This document shows, one piece after another, positions 11,034 through 16,690 of a stretch of 16,690 bases of DNA. Within the stretch, counting starts at the first letter, position 1; the number at the start of each line of letters is the position of its first letter. Source of the stretch: an uncultured Clostridia bacterium (lineage in GTDB: Bacteria; Bacillota; Clostridia; Oscillospirales; Ruminococcaceae); NCBI GenBank assembly GCA_947630315.1, contig CANRHA010000011.1, positions 1-16,690 of the forward strand. Reading direction: 5' to 3'. A program made the position numbers and the translations under genes. The notes beneath the pieces are model-generated. The model did no database searches. It was given only the letters and a program-made list of their open reading frames with translations, and was not told the origin of the DNA.

Positions 11034-11693
11034 ATGAAAAAACTACTTTCAGTAACAGCGGCGGTGCTCGCTCTGCTCATTCTTTTGTGCGCCTGCGCGG
11101 TAAACGACACCGAAGAAGCGCCCGAGCCTGTTGAGACCTCCGCGCCCGAGACCGAAGCCCCCGAGCCTGTCGTCGAACCGCCGATAGTGATCCTCGATTA
11201 CCCCAATATCGAGGAGATGCCCGAACCCGTTGAGGGCGGCGGAGTGCCCGACGAATTTACCTCGGACGAGTTCGCCGTTTCGGTAGGCGACGAGAGCTTC
11301 AACCTTCAGTGGCTCTACGAGCACAGCATATACGACTGGAGATACGCCGGGATAGCCTTCGATCAGATAGAGGAAAAATCCGACGCGATCCTGGAAATAA
11401 ACATGACCGCCGATGCGGTTGCCGCCATGAAGCAGAAGATATCGGACTTCACTATGCTCATGATGCTCGACCCCGGGGCCGACCTTTCGAGCACGCCGAT
11501 CATCACCGTCGGCGACAAGGAGTTTGACGTTGAATGGCTTTCTTCGCATAACGCGACCGATTACGCCGCCGAGAACATCGACGCCGAAACGGTAAGATCA
11601 TATCTCGACGCGATGAGCGGCAGCCTTTGGTACACCCGCGAGTACCACTGGATATCTACGGTTTACGACCGCCTTGTAAACGGCTGGGAATAA
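11034..11693 (+). CDS. Lipoprotein with an internally duplicated domain
   Basis: 219 residues, family not recognised. A lipoprotein signal peptide (MKKLLSVTAAVLALLILLCA) ends in LCAC with the likely lipidated Cys21; Cys at lipobox -2 is unusual. Residues 25-75 are an acidic Pro/Glu linker. Two similar segments follow: VSVGDESFNLQWLYEHS (82-98) and ITVGDKEFDVEWLSSHN (157-173), each followed by a mostly helical, Asp/Glu-rich stretch, which suggests a duplicated domain of about 75 residues. The domain would sit on the outer face of the membrane. AAAAGAGG lies 7-14 bases before the start. It is the last gene of the DUF975 operon and is followed by a strong terminator. Confidence 0.8.
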   Translation: MKKLLSVTAAVLALLILLCACAVNDTEEAPEPVETSAPETEAPEPVVEPPIVILDYPNIEEMPEPVEGGGVPDEFTSDEFAVSVGDESFNLQWLYEHSIYDWRYAGIAFDQIEEKSDAILEINMTADAVAAMKQKISDFTMLMMLDPGADLSSTPIITVGDKEFDVEWLSSHNATDYAAENIDAETVRSYLDAMSGSLWYTREYHWISTVYDRLVNGWE

Positions 11694-11719
11694 ATTTTGC
11701 AGAACGTAACTAAAAAACT

Positions 11720-11743
11720 GCCCGGAGCTATCCGGGCTTTTTT
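11720..11743 (+). terminator. Intrinsic terminator of the DUF975 operon
   Basis: GCCCGGA (11720-11726), GCTA loop, TCCGGGC (11731-11737), then TTTTTT. Confidence 0.88.
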
Positions 11744-11756
11744 AGCTCTTTTTTGG

Positions 11757-11883
11757 TGGGAGTGTCTAAATCGCCCGCATTATTTTTTATTTTTAAAATC
11801 GTCGCCATAGGCGACACCTTGAAATTCTGATTTCTGACATCTGACTTCTGTATTCTTGATGTGGCCAAAGGCCACATTTTTTT
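11757..11883 (+). repeat. Hairpin-heptad-hairpin element, copy 5, with terminator-like end
   Basis: GTGTCTAAATCGCCCGCATT (11762-11781) matches copy 1. The first hairpin is GTCGCC-ata-GGCGAC (11801-11806/11810-11815): both sides changed relative to GTCACC/GGTGAC, so pairing is kept. Heptads here are the TTCTGAT type (TTCTGAT TTCTGAC ATCTGAC TTCTGTA). The last hairpin is perfect: ATGTGGCC-aaa-GGCCACAT (11859-11866/11870-11877), followed by a T-run to 11883, so this copy could end transcription just before the secD promoter. Confidence 0.8.
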
Positions 11884-11893
11884 GGTTTAGCTA

Positions 11894-11922
11894 TTGACTT
11901 TTTGAGCCTGTACAACTATAAT
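11894..11922 (+). promoter_or_regulatory. Promoter of secD-secF
   Basis: TTGACT (11894-11899), 17-base spacer, perfect TATAAT (11917-11922). Predicted start near 11929; the leader to the GTG at 12005 is about 76 bases. Confidence 0.85.
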
Positions 11923-12004
11923 ATATAGGTGAATGTCAATTTTGCAGCGGGCAACTGCGGCCCCTCGGATTGATATGCAAATCTTTACAAGGAGGATTTT
12001 TAAA

Positions 12005-13417
12005 GTGCGACGCATCAAAAAACCCGTATTCTTTATCGTGGTTGCGCTTATAGCCGTTTTTGCGTATCTTACATTCTTCGGCGTAAGCACATATTACGGT
12101 GATATAAAGACGAGCCACATCAAGGGCGTCGATGAAATCCGCTGGGGCATTGATATCAGCGGCGGCGTTGACGTTACTTTCGCACCGCCGGAGGGCATTG
12201 AAGCCACCGAGGAGCAGATGGACGCGGCGAAGGCGGCTATCGAGGTCAGACTTGTAAACCTCGGTATCACCGACTACGAGCTTTATGTCGACTATTCAAA
12301 CTATGACATCATCGTCAGATTCCCGTGGCAGGCGGGCGAGGAGGACTTTGACCCCGAAGCCGCCGTAAGAGAACTCGGCGAAACGGCCGAGCTTACCTTC
12401 CGCGAGGGCTACGAGGTAGATGAAAACGGACTCCCCACCGGAGTTACCGCCGAAAACGTAATACTTTCGGGTAAAAACGTCGTCTCGGCTATACCCTTCT
12501 GGCGCGAAGACGAGGGCGAGGTAATTTACGCCGTATCCCTCGAGCTTGACGACGAGGGCAGCGAGGCGTTCTACGAGGCAACTTCAAGGCTTGCCTCCTC
12601 GAACGGCAGAATTTCAATCTGGATGGACGATACCCTTATAAGCGCCCCCGTTGTAAACGAGGCCATATCGGGAGGCAGCGCGGAAATAAGCGGCAACTTT
12701 ACCTATGAGACCGCAAAGGACCTTGCGGATAAGATCTCGGCCGGCGCGCTTCCTTATAAGATGGTCACATCTAACTTCTCGACTATTTCTCCTACCCTCG
12801 GCGCAGGAGCGAGAAACGCTATGCTTATTGCCGGAGTTATCGCCTTTGCGATCATATGCGTATACATGATCTGCGTATACAGACTCCCTGGCGTTGTAGC
12901 TTCTATAGCGCTCTTCGGCCAGGTAGTCGGAACGATCGCCTGCATCACCGGCTTCTTCGGAAACATTCCGAGCTTTACCCTTACCCTTCCGGGTATTGCG
13001 GGTATCATACTTGCGGTAGGTATGGGCGTTGACGCGAACGTTGTTACCTTTGAGCGCGTAAAGGAAGAACTTAACCGCGGCAAGGGACTTACAAGCGCCC
13101 TCGAGCAGGGCTATTCAAGAGCCTGGGCGGCTATCTTCGACGGAAACATCACCATAGTATTCGTCGCGATCATCCTTATGGGCGCGTTCGGCCCGCCCGA
13201 CAGTATGTTCGCCTGGCTGATGAAGTGGCTCTACTTCGTCTTCCCGACAACTATTGAGGGAACTATCTACTCCTTCGGCTATACGCTCTTAGTAGGCGTT
13301 ATCCTTAACTTTATCTTCGGCGTCGGCGCAACAAGACTTATGCTCGCCTCGCTCTCAAAGTTCAAGGCGCTGAGAAATCCCAAGCTCTACGGAGGTGTTT
13401 CAAATGCTGAAGAATAA
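12005..13417 (+). CDS. secD: Protein translocase subunit SecD
   Basis: 470 residues. SecD works with SecF beside SecYEG and uses the proton gradient to help pull exported proteins across the membrane. One N-terminal membrane segment (about 8-26) is followed by RWGIDISGGVDVTF (46-59), the family's G-x-D-x-x-GG motif, then a large extracytoplasmic P1 region and five C-terminal segments. The hallmark LPGIAGIILAVGMGVDANVV (about 328-347), followed by TFERVKEE, is the SecD TM4 motif. I chose GTG at 12005 because AAGGAGG lies exactly 9 bases upstream and the first residues (RRIKKPVFFIVV) then form a normal start. The ATG at 11933 lies at the predicted transcription start and would add 24 atypical residues. 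The stop overlaps secF by 14 bases. Confidence 0.93.
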   Translation: MRRIKKPVFFIVVALIAVFAYLTFFGVSTYYGDIKTSHIKGVDEIRWGIDISGGVDVTFAPPEGIEATEEQMDAAKAAIEVRLVNLGITDYELYVDYSNYDIIVRFPWQAGEEDFDPEAAVRELGETAELTFREGYEVDENGLPTGVTAENVILSGKNVVSAIPFWREDEGEVIYAVSLELDDEGSEAFYEATSRLASSNGRISIWMDDTLISAPVVNEAISGGSAEISGNFTYETAKDLADKISAGALPYKMVTSNFSTISPTLGAGARNAMLIAGVIAFAIICVYMICVYRLPGVVASIALFGQVVGTIACITGFFGNIPSFTLTLPGIAGIILAVGMGVDANVVTFERVKEELNRGKGLTSALEQGYSRAWAAIFDGNITIVFVAIILMGAFGPPDSMFAWLMKWLYFVFPTTIEGTIYSFGYTLLVGVILNFIFGVGATRLMLASLSKFKALRNPKLYGGVSNAEE

Positions 13418-14351
13418 AACATTGGACGTAGTTGGGAAGAAAAAGATCTTCTACACAATCTCCATCGCCGTTATCGTTATCTCAATAATAGTGACCGTTA
13501 TCGTAGGAATGAACGTCGCTATCGAGTTCAAGGGCGGCACCATAATCACCTACTCATACGACGGCAGCATAGATGAAAACGCCGTTGCCGCCGCGGCCTC
13601 AGAGTTTACCGGCCAGCAGTGCAACGCGACCCTCGGCGAAAGCCTTGCCGACGGCGAAACCACTGTCGCGCTTTCCTTCCCCTCGTCAGAGGGCCTCACA
13701 GCCGACACTCAGTCGGCCCTCTCTGACAGCCTTGCCGAACAGTTTGCCGACTCCTCCCTGGAGATCTACAGCTCGCAGGACGTCGACCCCTCCACCGGCT
13801 CCGGCTTCTTCGGAAAGTGCATAGTTGCGGTGATCTTCTCCGCTATAGTCATGATAGTTTATATCGGCTTCAGGTTCAGAAAGATAGGCGGCTGGGTAGC
13901 CGGCTGCTGCGCCGTTGTAGCGCTTGTGCACGACATGTTCTTTGTATACGCGTGCTGCCTGTTCTGCCGCTTCGATATCGATTCTAACTTCATGGCTGTG
14001 CTTCTGACCATCTTAGGCTATTCGATCAACGCGACGATAATCATCTACGACAGGATCAGAGAAAACCGCCGCCTCTACGGCACCGAGAAATCCCTCGGCG
14101 AGCTTGTGAACATGAGCGTTACGCAGTCGTTCGGCCGTTCGGTACACACCACCGCGACAACTGTGATCGCCATGGCGACGATATGCATTGTATCGCTTGT
14201 CGCCGGCGTCGAGTCGATCCTCTCGTTTGCGTTCCCGCTGGTCATCGGCCTTCTTGCCGGCGTGTACAGCTCGAACTGCATTGCCCCGACCCTCTGGACG
14301 GTATGGCAGGGCGCCATCGACCGCCGCAAGGCCGCAAAAGCTGCGAAGTAA
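13404..14351 (+). CDS. secF: Protein translocase subunit SecF
   Basis: 315 residues, the partner of SecD in proton-driven protein export. An N-terminal segment (about 17-36) leads to VAIEFKGGTIITY (38-50), equivalent to the G-x-D-F-x-GG motif of the family, then a periplasm-side P1 domain of about 90 residues and five membrane segments. IIIYDRIRENRRLYG and the later SFGRSVHTTATTVIA match the conserved SecF TM4/TM5 region. GGAGGT lies 8-13 bases before the ATG, within the end of secD. A GTG nine bases earlier is in frame but falls inside that ribosome binding site. Pro and Arg-rich alternative frames here are shadows. A perfect terminator follows. Confidence 0.93.
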   Translation: MLKNKTLDVVGKKKIFYTISIAVIVISIIVTVIVGMNVAIEFKGGTIITYSYDGSIDENAVAAAASEFTGQQCNATLGESLADGETTVALSFPSSEGLTADTQSALSDSLAEQFADSSLEIYSSQDVDPSTGSGFFGKCIVAVIFSAIVMIVYIGFRFRKIGGWVAGCCAVVALVHDMFFVYACCLFCRFDIDSNFMAVLLTILGYSINATIIIYDRIRENRRLYGTEKSLGELVNMSVTQSFGRSVHTTATTVIAMATICIVSLVAGVESILSFAFPLVIGLLAGVYSSNCIAPTLWTVWQGAIDRRKAAKAAK

Positions 14352-14370
14352 CGCAGGAAAATCAAATACA

Positions 14371-14406
14371 AAAAGCCCCTTTTGCTGTTACGCGTGAGGG
14401 GCTTTT
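14371..14406 (+). terminator. Intrinsic terminator of secDF
   Basis: AAAAGCCCCT (14371-14380) pairs perfectly with AGGGGCTTTT (14397-14406). The symmetrical A/T ends make it able to act in both directions. Confidence 0.85.
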
Positions 14407-14435
14407 GGGCGTTAGAGGATAGGTGTTAGAGGGCG
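14407..14435 (-). repeat. Heptad array, inverted TCTAACA type
   Basis: Minus strand: CCCTCTAA CACCTAT CCTCTAA CGCCC. It begins right at the end of the secDF terminator, as the array at 3602 does after the GNAT terminator. 14436-14523 has no gene. Confidence 0.6.
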
Positions 14436-14523
14436 GAGGCGGAAGATTGCTGCTTCTTGGCAGGGCGCGCGGTGGTCGGGGGCTTGGCAGGGAGGGAAGA
14501 TGAGGGCCGGGTTGGCAGCCGTA

Positions 14524-14621
14524 GCCCCGGGCGAAGCCCGCCTCGCGCGCCTGCGCGCGGGGCCAGCGGCAGCGAAGCTGCCGCTGCGGCGGCCTCCGGC
14601 CGCCGGGGCTTCGCCCGGGGC
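14524..14621. repeat. Cloverleaf repeat, copy 3 (inverted)
   Basis: Closing stem GCCCCGGGCGAAGCCC (14524-14539) pairs over 16 bp with 14606-14621. Arms in reverse order to copies 1 and 2: 11 bp with one T-G pair (14540-14550/14553-14563); 10 bp CAGCGGCAGC (14564-14573/14577-14586, loop GAA); 7 bp (14588-14594/14598-14604, loop TCC). Together with the heptad array at 14632-14662 it repeats, inverted, the heptad-then-cloverleaf order of 2075-2203. Confidence 0.85.
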
Positions 14622-14631
14622 CTCGGCAGGC

Positions 14632-14662
14632 ATCAGAAGTCAGAGATCAGAAATCAGACCCG
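14632..14662 (-). repeat. Heptad array, inverted TTCTGAT type
   Basis: Minus strand: GTCTGAT TTCTGAT CTCTGAC TTCTGAT, ending 10 bases from the cloverleaf. Beyond it, TGCCTC-CTAA-GAGGCA (14723-14738) is a separate small perfect hairpin; 14663-14758 shows no gene. Confidence 0.7.
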
Positions 14663-14758
14663 GGAGGACAAGGGTTGCGGATAGCAGGAACTTGCGGCAG
14701 AGGCGGAAGGTAACAGAAAAAGTGCCTCCTAAGAGGCATAAAGGTTATAGGTCTGCAC

Positions 14759-15481
14759 CCGCGAAAAGTTGGTAGCGAAGTGGAGCCATCGCGAGCGCGC
14801 TTGCAAGCGAGCAGGCGGAACAAGCGTGACTTTTCGCGGAAAAGCCGGAAACAGAAGCGTTATTTCTAACCGTTCGCTCTCGCTCGCCATAAAGGCTCGG
14901 CTCGCGGAGCTCACGGAGAAATAATCGCGTCTGTGCGCGAAATGAGTGAAGCGGCGATTTCAAATGCGGAGCATGAAGAAAGCGCCGCAAGCGATATGTA
15001 GCTTGCGACAAAACGGGGCCCCCGCAAAGCGAAGCTTTGTGGGGAAAAAGCCGGAGCGACGAAGAGAGCGAGAGGCGGCATTGAACGCGTAAGCGTGAAA
15101 ATGCCGCCGCGAACGATACGGAGTCCGCGAAAATCACAACCGCGAAAAGTTGGTAGCGAAGTGGAGCCGTCGCGAGCGCGCTTGCAAGCGAGCAGGCGGA
15201 ACAAGCGTGACTTTTCGCGGAAGAGCCGGAGCGACGGAGTGAGCGAGCGGTGGCATTGAACGCGTAAGCGCGAAAATGCCGCCGCGAACGATACGTAGTC
15301 CGCGAAAATCACACCCGCGAAAAGTTGGTAGCGAAGTGGAGCCGTCGCGAGCGCGCTTGCAAGCGAGCAGGCGGAACAAGCGTGACTTTTCGCGGAAAAG
15401 GCGGAGCAGCGAAATGAGTGCAGCGGCGATTTCAAATGCGTAGCATGAAGAAAGCGCCGCAAGCGATATGTAGCTTGCGAC
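14759..15481. repeat. Modular hairpin-repeat array next to tRNA-Arg
   Basis: Three 81-bp units with ends CCGCGAAAAGT and ACTTTTCGCGG (14759-14839, 15140-15220, 15315-15395), nearly identical inside. Two ~88-bp units (about 15051-15139 and 15226-15314) contain GGCATT/AATGCC arms and end in GTCCGCGAAAATCACA. Two ~72-bp units (14938-15009, 15408-15481) contain GCGGCG/CGCCGC and end in CGCAAGC-gatatgta-GCTTGCG. One inverted copy of the TTATTTCT module sits at 14860-14924. Long minus-strand frames here (for example 14911-15462) simply translate the repeats and share no family, so no gene is called. Confidence 0.8.
14860..14924 (-). repeat. Inverted copy of the TTATTTCT...AGAAATAA module
   Basis: Bounded by TTATTTCT (14860-14867) and AGAAATAA (14917-14924). 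Its inside matches 5038-5102 in inverse orientation almost base for base, including GGCTCGGCTCGCGGAGCTCA. It links the two arrays 10 kb apart. Confidence 0.85.
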
Positions 15482-15485
15482 GCCG

Positions 15486-15562
15486 TGGCGTCGCTGAGAG
15501 GATTCGAACCTCCGGCCTGCCGCTTAGGAGGCGGCCGCTCTATCCTGCTGAGCTACAGCGAC
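15486..15562 (-). tRNA. tRNA-Arg (anticodon CCT), CCA encoded
   Basis: On the minus strand the acceptor stem GTCGCTG (15562-15556) pairs with CAGCGAC (15496-15490). The D arm contains TAGCTCAGCAGGATAGAGC. The anticodon stem GCCGC/GCGGC encloses CTCCTAA, giving anticodon CCT, which reads AGG. The T arm has GGAGG-TTCGAAT-CCTCT. The discriminator base is G, and CCA is encoded at 15488-15486. A perfect -35 and extended -10 lie upstream. Confidence 0.95.
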
Positions 15563-15583
15563 GTAAATTCAAGGTCTGCGCCT

Positions 15584-15612
15584 ATTCTATCACACCCGGG
15601 CCGCCGTGTCAA
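15584..15612 (-). promoter_or_regulatory. Promoter of tRNA-Arg
   Basis: Minus strand: perfect TTGACA (15612-15607), 17-base spacer ending in TGA, TAGAAT (15589-15584). Transcription would begin about 15 bases before the mature 5' end. It is divergent from the GH127 promoter, with 19 bases between the two -35 boxes. Confidence 0.85.
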
Positions 15613-15631
15613 GCAAAATTTACCGAAAGGC

Positions 15632-15660
15632 TTGTAATCGGCGCGCGGGTGTGATATCAT
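15632..15660 (+). promoter_or_regulatory. Promoter of the GH127 gene
   Basis: TTGTAA (15632-15637), 17-base spacer ending in TGA (extended -10), TATCAT (15655-15660). CGGGTGTGATA is shared with the divergent tRNA promoter around its -10. No operator-like repeat was recognised. Confidence 0.7.
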
Positions 15661-15691
15661 TTGTGAGGAATATTATTAAGGAGGATTTTTG

Positions 15692-16690
15692 ATGAGCACC
15701 ACCGAAAACACCGTCATGATACCCGCCATGCCCCTGGGCAGCGTTAAAATGACCGACGCTTACTGCGTCAACGCCGTTTCTAAAGAGGTCTCTTACCTCA
15801 AAGCGTTCGACAACGACCGCGTTCTTGCAGGGTTCAGGCTCAACGCGGGGATAAAGACCGATTCAAAGCCGTACGGCGGCTGGGAGGAACACCTTATAGG
15901 CGGTCACGCCATGGGCCATTACTTTTCCGCCCTCGCCCAGGCGAGTGTAAACCCCGGCATATCCGAACCGGACCGCAAAGAGCTCCGAGAAAAGCTTTGT
16001 GAGATCATCGACGGACTTGCCGAATGTCAGCTTGAAGACGGCTTTTTATGGGCCGGGCGGATAAGCGATCCCGAAAATATCAGAATACAGTTTGACCTTG
16101 TCGAACAGGGCCGCGGCAACGAGGATATAATTAACGTGGCTTGGGTGCCGTGGTACACTCTGCACAAAATCCTTGCGGGGCTTCTGGACGCCGCGCAGAT
16201 CGCGGGGATAGATAAGGCTCTTGATATAGCGAAAAAGCTCGGGGATTGGATTTACAGCCGCACCGAAAGCTGGAGCGTCGAAACAAGACAGACTGTCCTT
16301 GCAACCGAATACGGCGGGATGAACGACGTTATGTACAGGCTGTTTGATATCACCGGCGAGCTTCGCTATGCCGACGCGGCCCACGCTTTTGATGAAGAAG
16401 CGCTTTTTGGCGATATCCTGACCGGCGGGCATAACCTTCTGACCGGCCGCCACGCGAACACCACTATCCCGAAAATTATCGGTATGCTGATGCGCTATAC
16501 CGTCTGCAACGGAAAGACCGTGGGCGTAAAGCATCAGTATAAAGTAGAAGCCTCCGGCTATCTTAAGGTCGCCGAGCTTTTCTGGGATAACGTTTTAGCG
16601 CATCACACATACCACACCGGCGGCAACAGCGAATGGGAGCACTTCGGCGAGGACGATTCGCTCGACAAAAACAGGACCAACGCCAACTGC
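15692..16690 (+). CDS. GH127-type beta-L-arabinofuranosidase, 5' part
   Basis: 333 codons, open at the window end. The family (formerly DUF1680; GH127 and relatives) removes beta-L-arabinofuranose residues from plant glycans with a zinc-bound catalytic cysteine. Visible marks of the (alpha/alpha)6-barrel: GGWEEHLIGGHAMGHYFSAL (about 70-89), WVPWYTLHKILAGLLDA (151-167 region), TEYGGMNDVMYRLFDITG and YHTGGNSEWEHFG (307-319). The stretch ends in NANC, just where the Glu-Thr-Cys metal-site motif is expected, so that motif could not be checked. There is no signal peptide, so it is probably cytosolic and acts on imported oligosaccharides. AAGGAGGA lies 7-14 bases before the ATG. Subfamily (GH127 versus GH146) is not decided. 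Confidence 0.88.
   Translation, partial: MSTTENTVMIPAMPLGSVKMTDAYCVNAVSKEVSYLKAFDNDRVLAGFRLNAGIKTDSKPYGGWEEHLIGGHAMGHYFSALAQASVNPGISEPDRKELREKLCEIIDGLAECQLEDGFLWAGRISDPENIRIQFDLVEQGRGNEDIINVAWVPWYTLHKILAGLLDAAQIAGIDKALDIAKKLGDWIYSRTESWSVETRQTVLATEYGGMNDVMYRLFDITGELRYADAAHAFDEEALFGDILTGGHNLLTGRHANTTIPKIIGMLMRYTVCNGKTVGVKHQYKVEASGYLKVAELFWDNVLAHHTYHTGGNSEWEHFGEDDSLDKNRTNANC

Noticed and set aside
14911..15462. A 183-residue minus-strand open frame and its 130- and 81-residue neighbours
   Set aside because: They translate the 81-bp and related hairpin repeats; the same peptide recurs three times, with no domain, no ribosome binding site and no promoter. GC-rich repeats without stops explain the length.
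15418..15654. A 78-residue plus-strand frame containing ERIRTSGLPLRRRPLYPAEL
   Set aside because: This peptide is the well-known antisense translation of a tRNA gene, here tRNA-Arg.

Overview
The window reads as chromosomal DNA from a strictly anaerobic, Gram-positive, Clostridia-like bacterium, possibly an uncultured gut Oscillospirales-type lineage; that placement is inference. The grounds are strong AGGAGG ribosome binding sites, a flavodoxin/2x[4Fe-4S] EFR1-type protein, the C-terminal tail of a superoxide reductase (an anaerobe's oxygen defence), a DUF975 membrane protein, VanZ, lipoprotein signal peptides and separate secD and secF genes. No transposase, integrase, phage gene or CRISPR array is visible.

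Layout. 1-44 is the end of a superoxide reductase gene with its terminator. 450-1226 is an EFR1-type ferredoxin and 1334-1945 a HAD hydrolase. 2715-3570 holds a small membrane protein overlapping a GNAT acetyltransferase. 3571-5720 is 2.15 kb with no credible gene, made of nested repeats. 5721-6463 (minus strand) is a coupled pair: an XRE regulator fused to a SHOCT-like/LiaX_N-like domain, and a small protein of similar build. 6895-8039 is trmO overlapping a vanZ-like gene. 8254-9450 is a class I/II aminotransferase. 9793-11693 is an envelope operon: a DUF975 protein with a Gln/Pro/Ala-rich tail and two lipoproteins. 12005-14351 is secD-secF. 14407-15482 is a second repeat block, running to within a few bases of tRNA-Arg(CCT) on the minus strand. 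A divergently transcribed GH127-type beta-L-arabinofuranosidase gene starts at 15692 and leaves the window.

The genes are mostly ordinary housekeeping and envelope functions, with clear sigma-A-type promoters (several with an extended TGn -10) and intrinsic terminators. The unusual part is between them. By my estimate a quarter or more of the window is repetitive intergenic DNA in several families that combine in recurring orders: (a) a ~97 bp element that folds on paper into a near-perfect four-way cloverleaf, three copies with arm changes that keep the pairing; (b) degenerate 7-bp tandem arrays (TTCTGAT / TCTAATA types) at about 18 intergenic sites; (c) a palindromic element bounded by AATAGCAT and GCGAATACCTTTT with an exchangeable hairpin core, about ten copies; (d) CCCCTCCCC/GGGGAGGGG palindromes continuing into G-quadruplex-type runs, placed just before (c); (e) a GTCACC/GGTGAC hairpin plus heptads plus ATGTGGCC hairpin unit lying directly upstream of several promoters in the same orientation; (f) two modular hairpin arrays, 4794-5510 and 14759-15481, that share one module in opposite orientation. 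Parts of (a), (c) and (d) assemble into a 455 bp unit with perfect 14-bp terminal inverted repeats (3778-4232). I know of no named family for (a), (b) or the composite, but I could not search; the repeats are the best candidate here for something undescribed.
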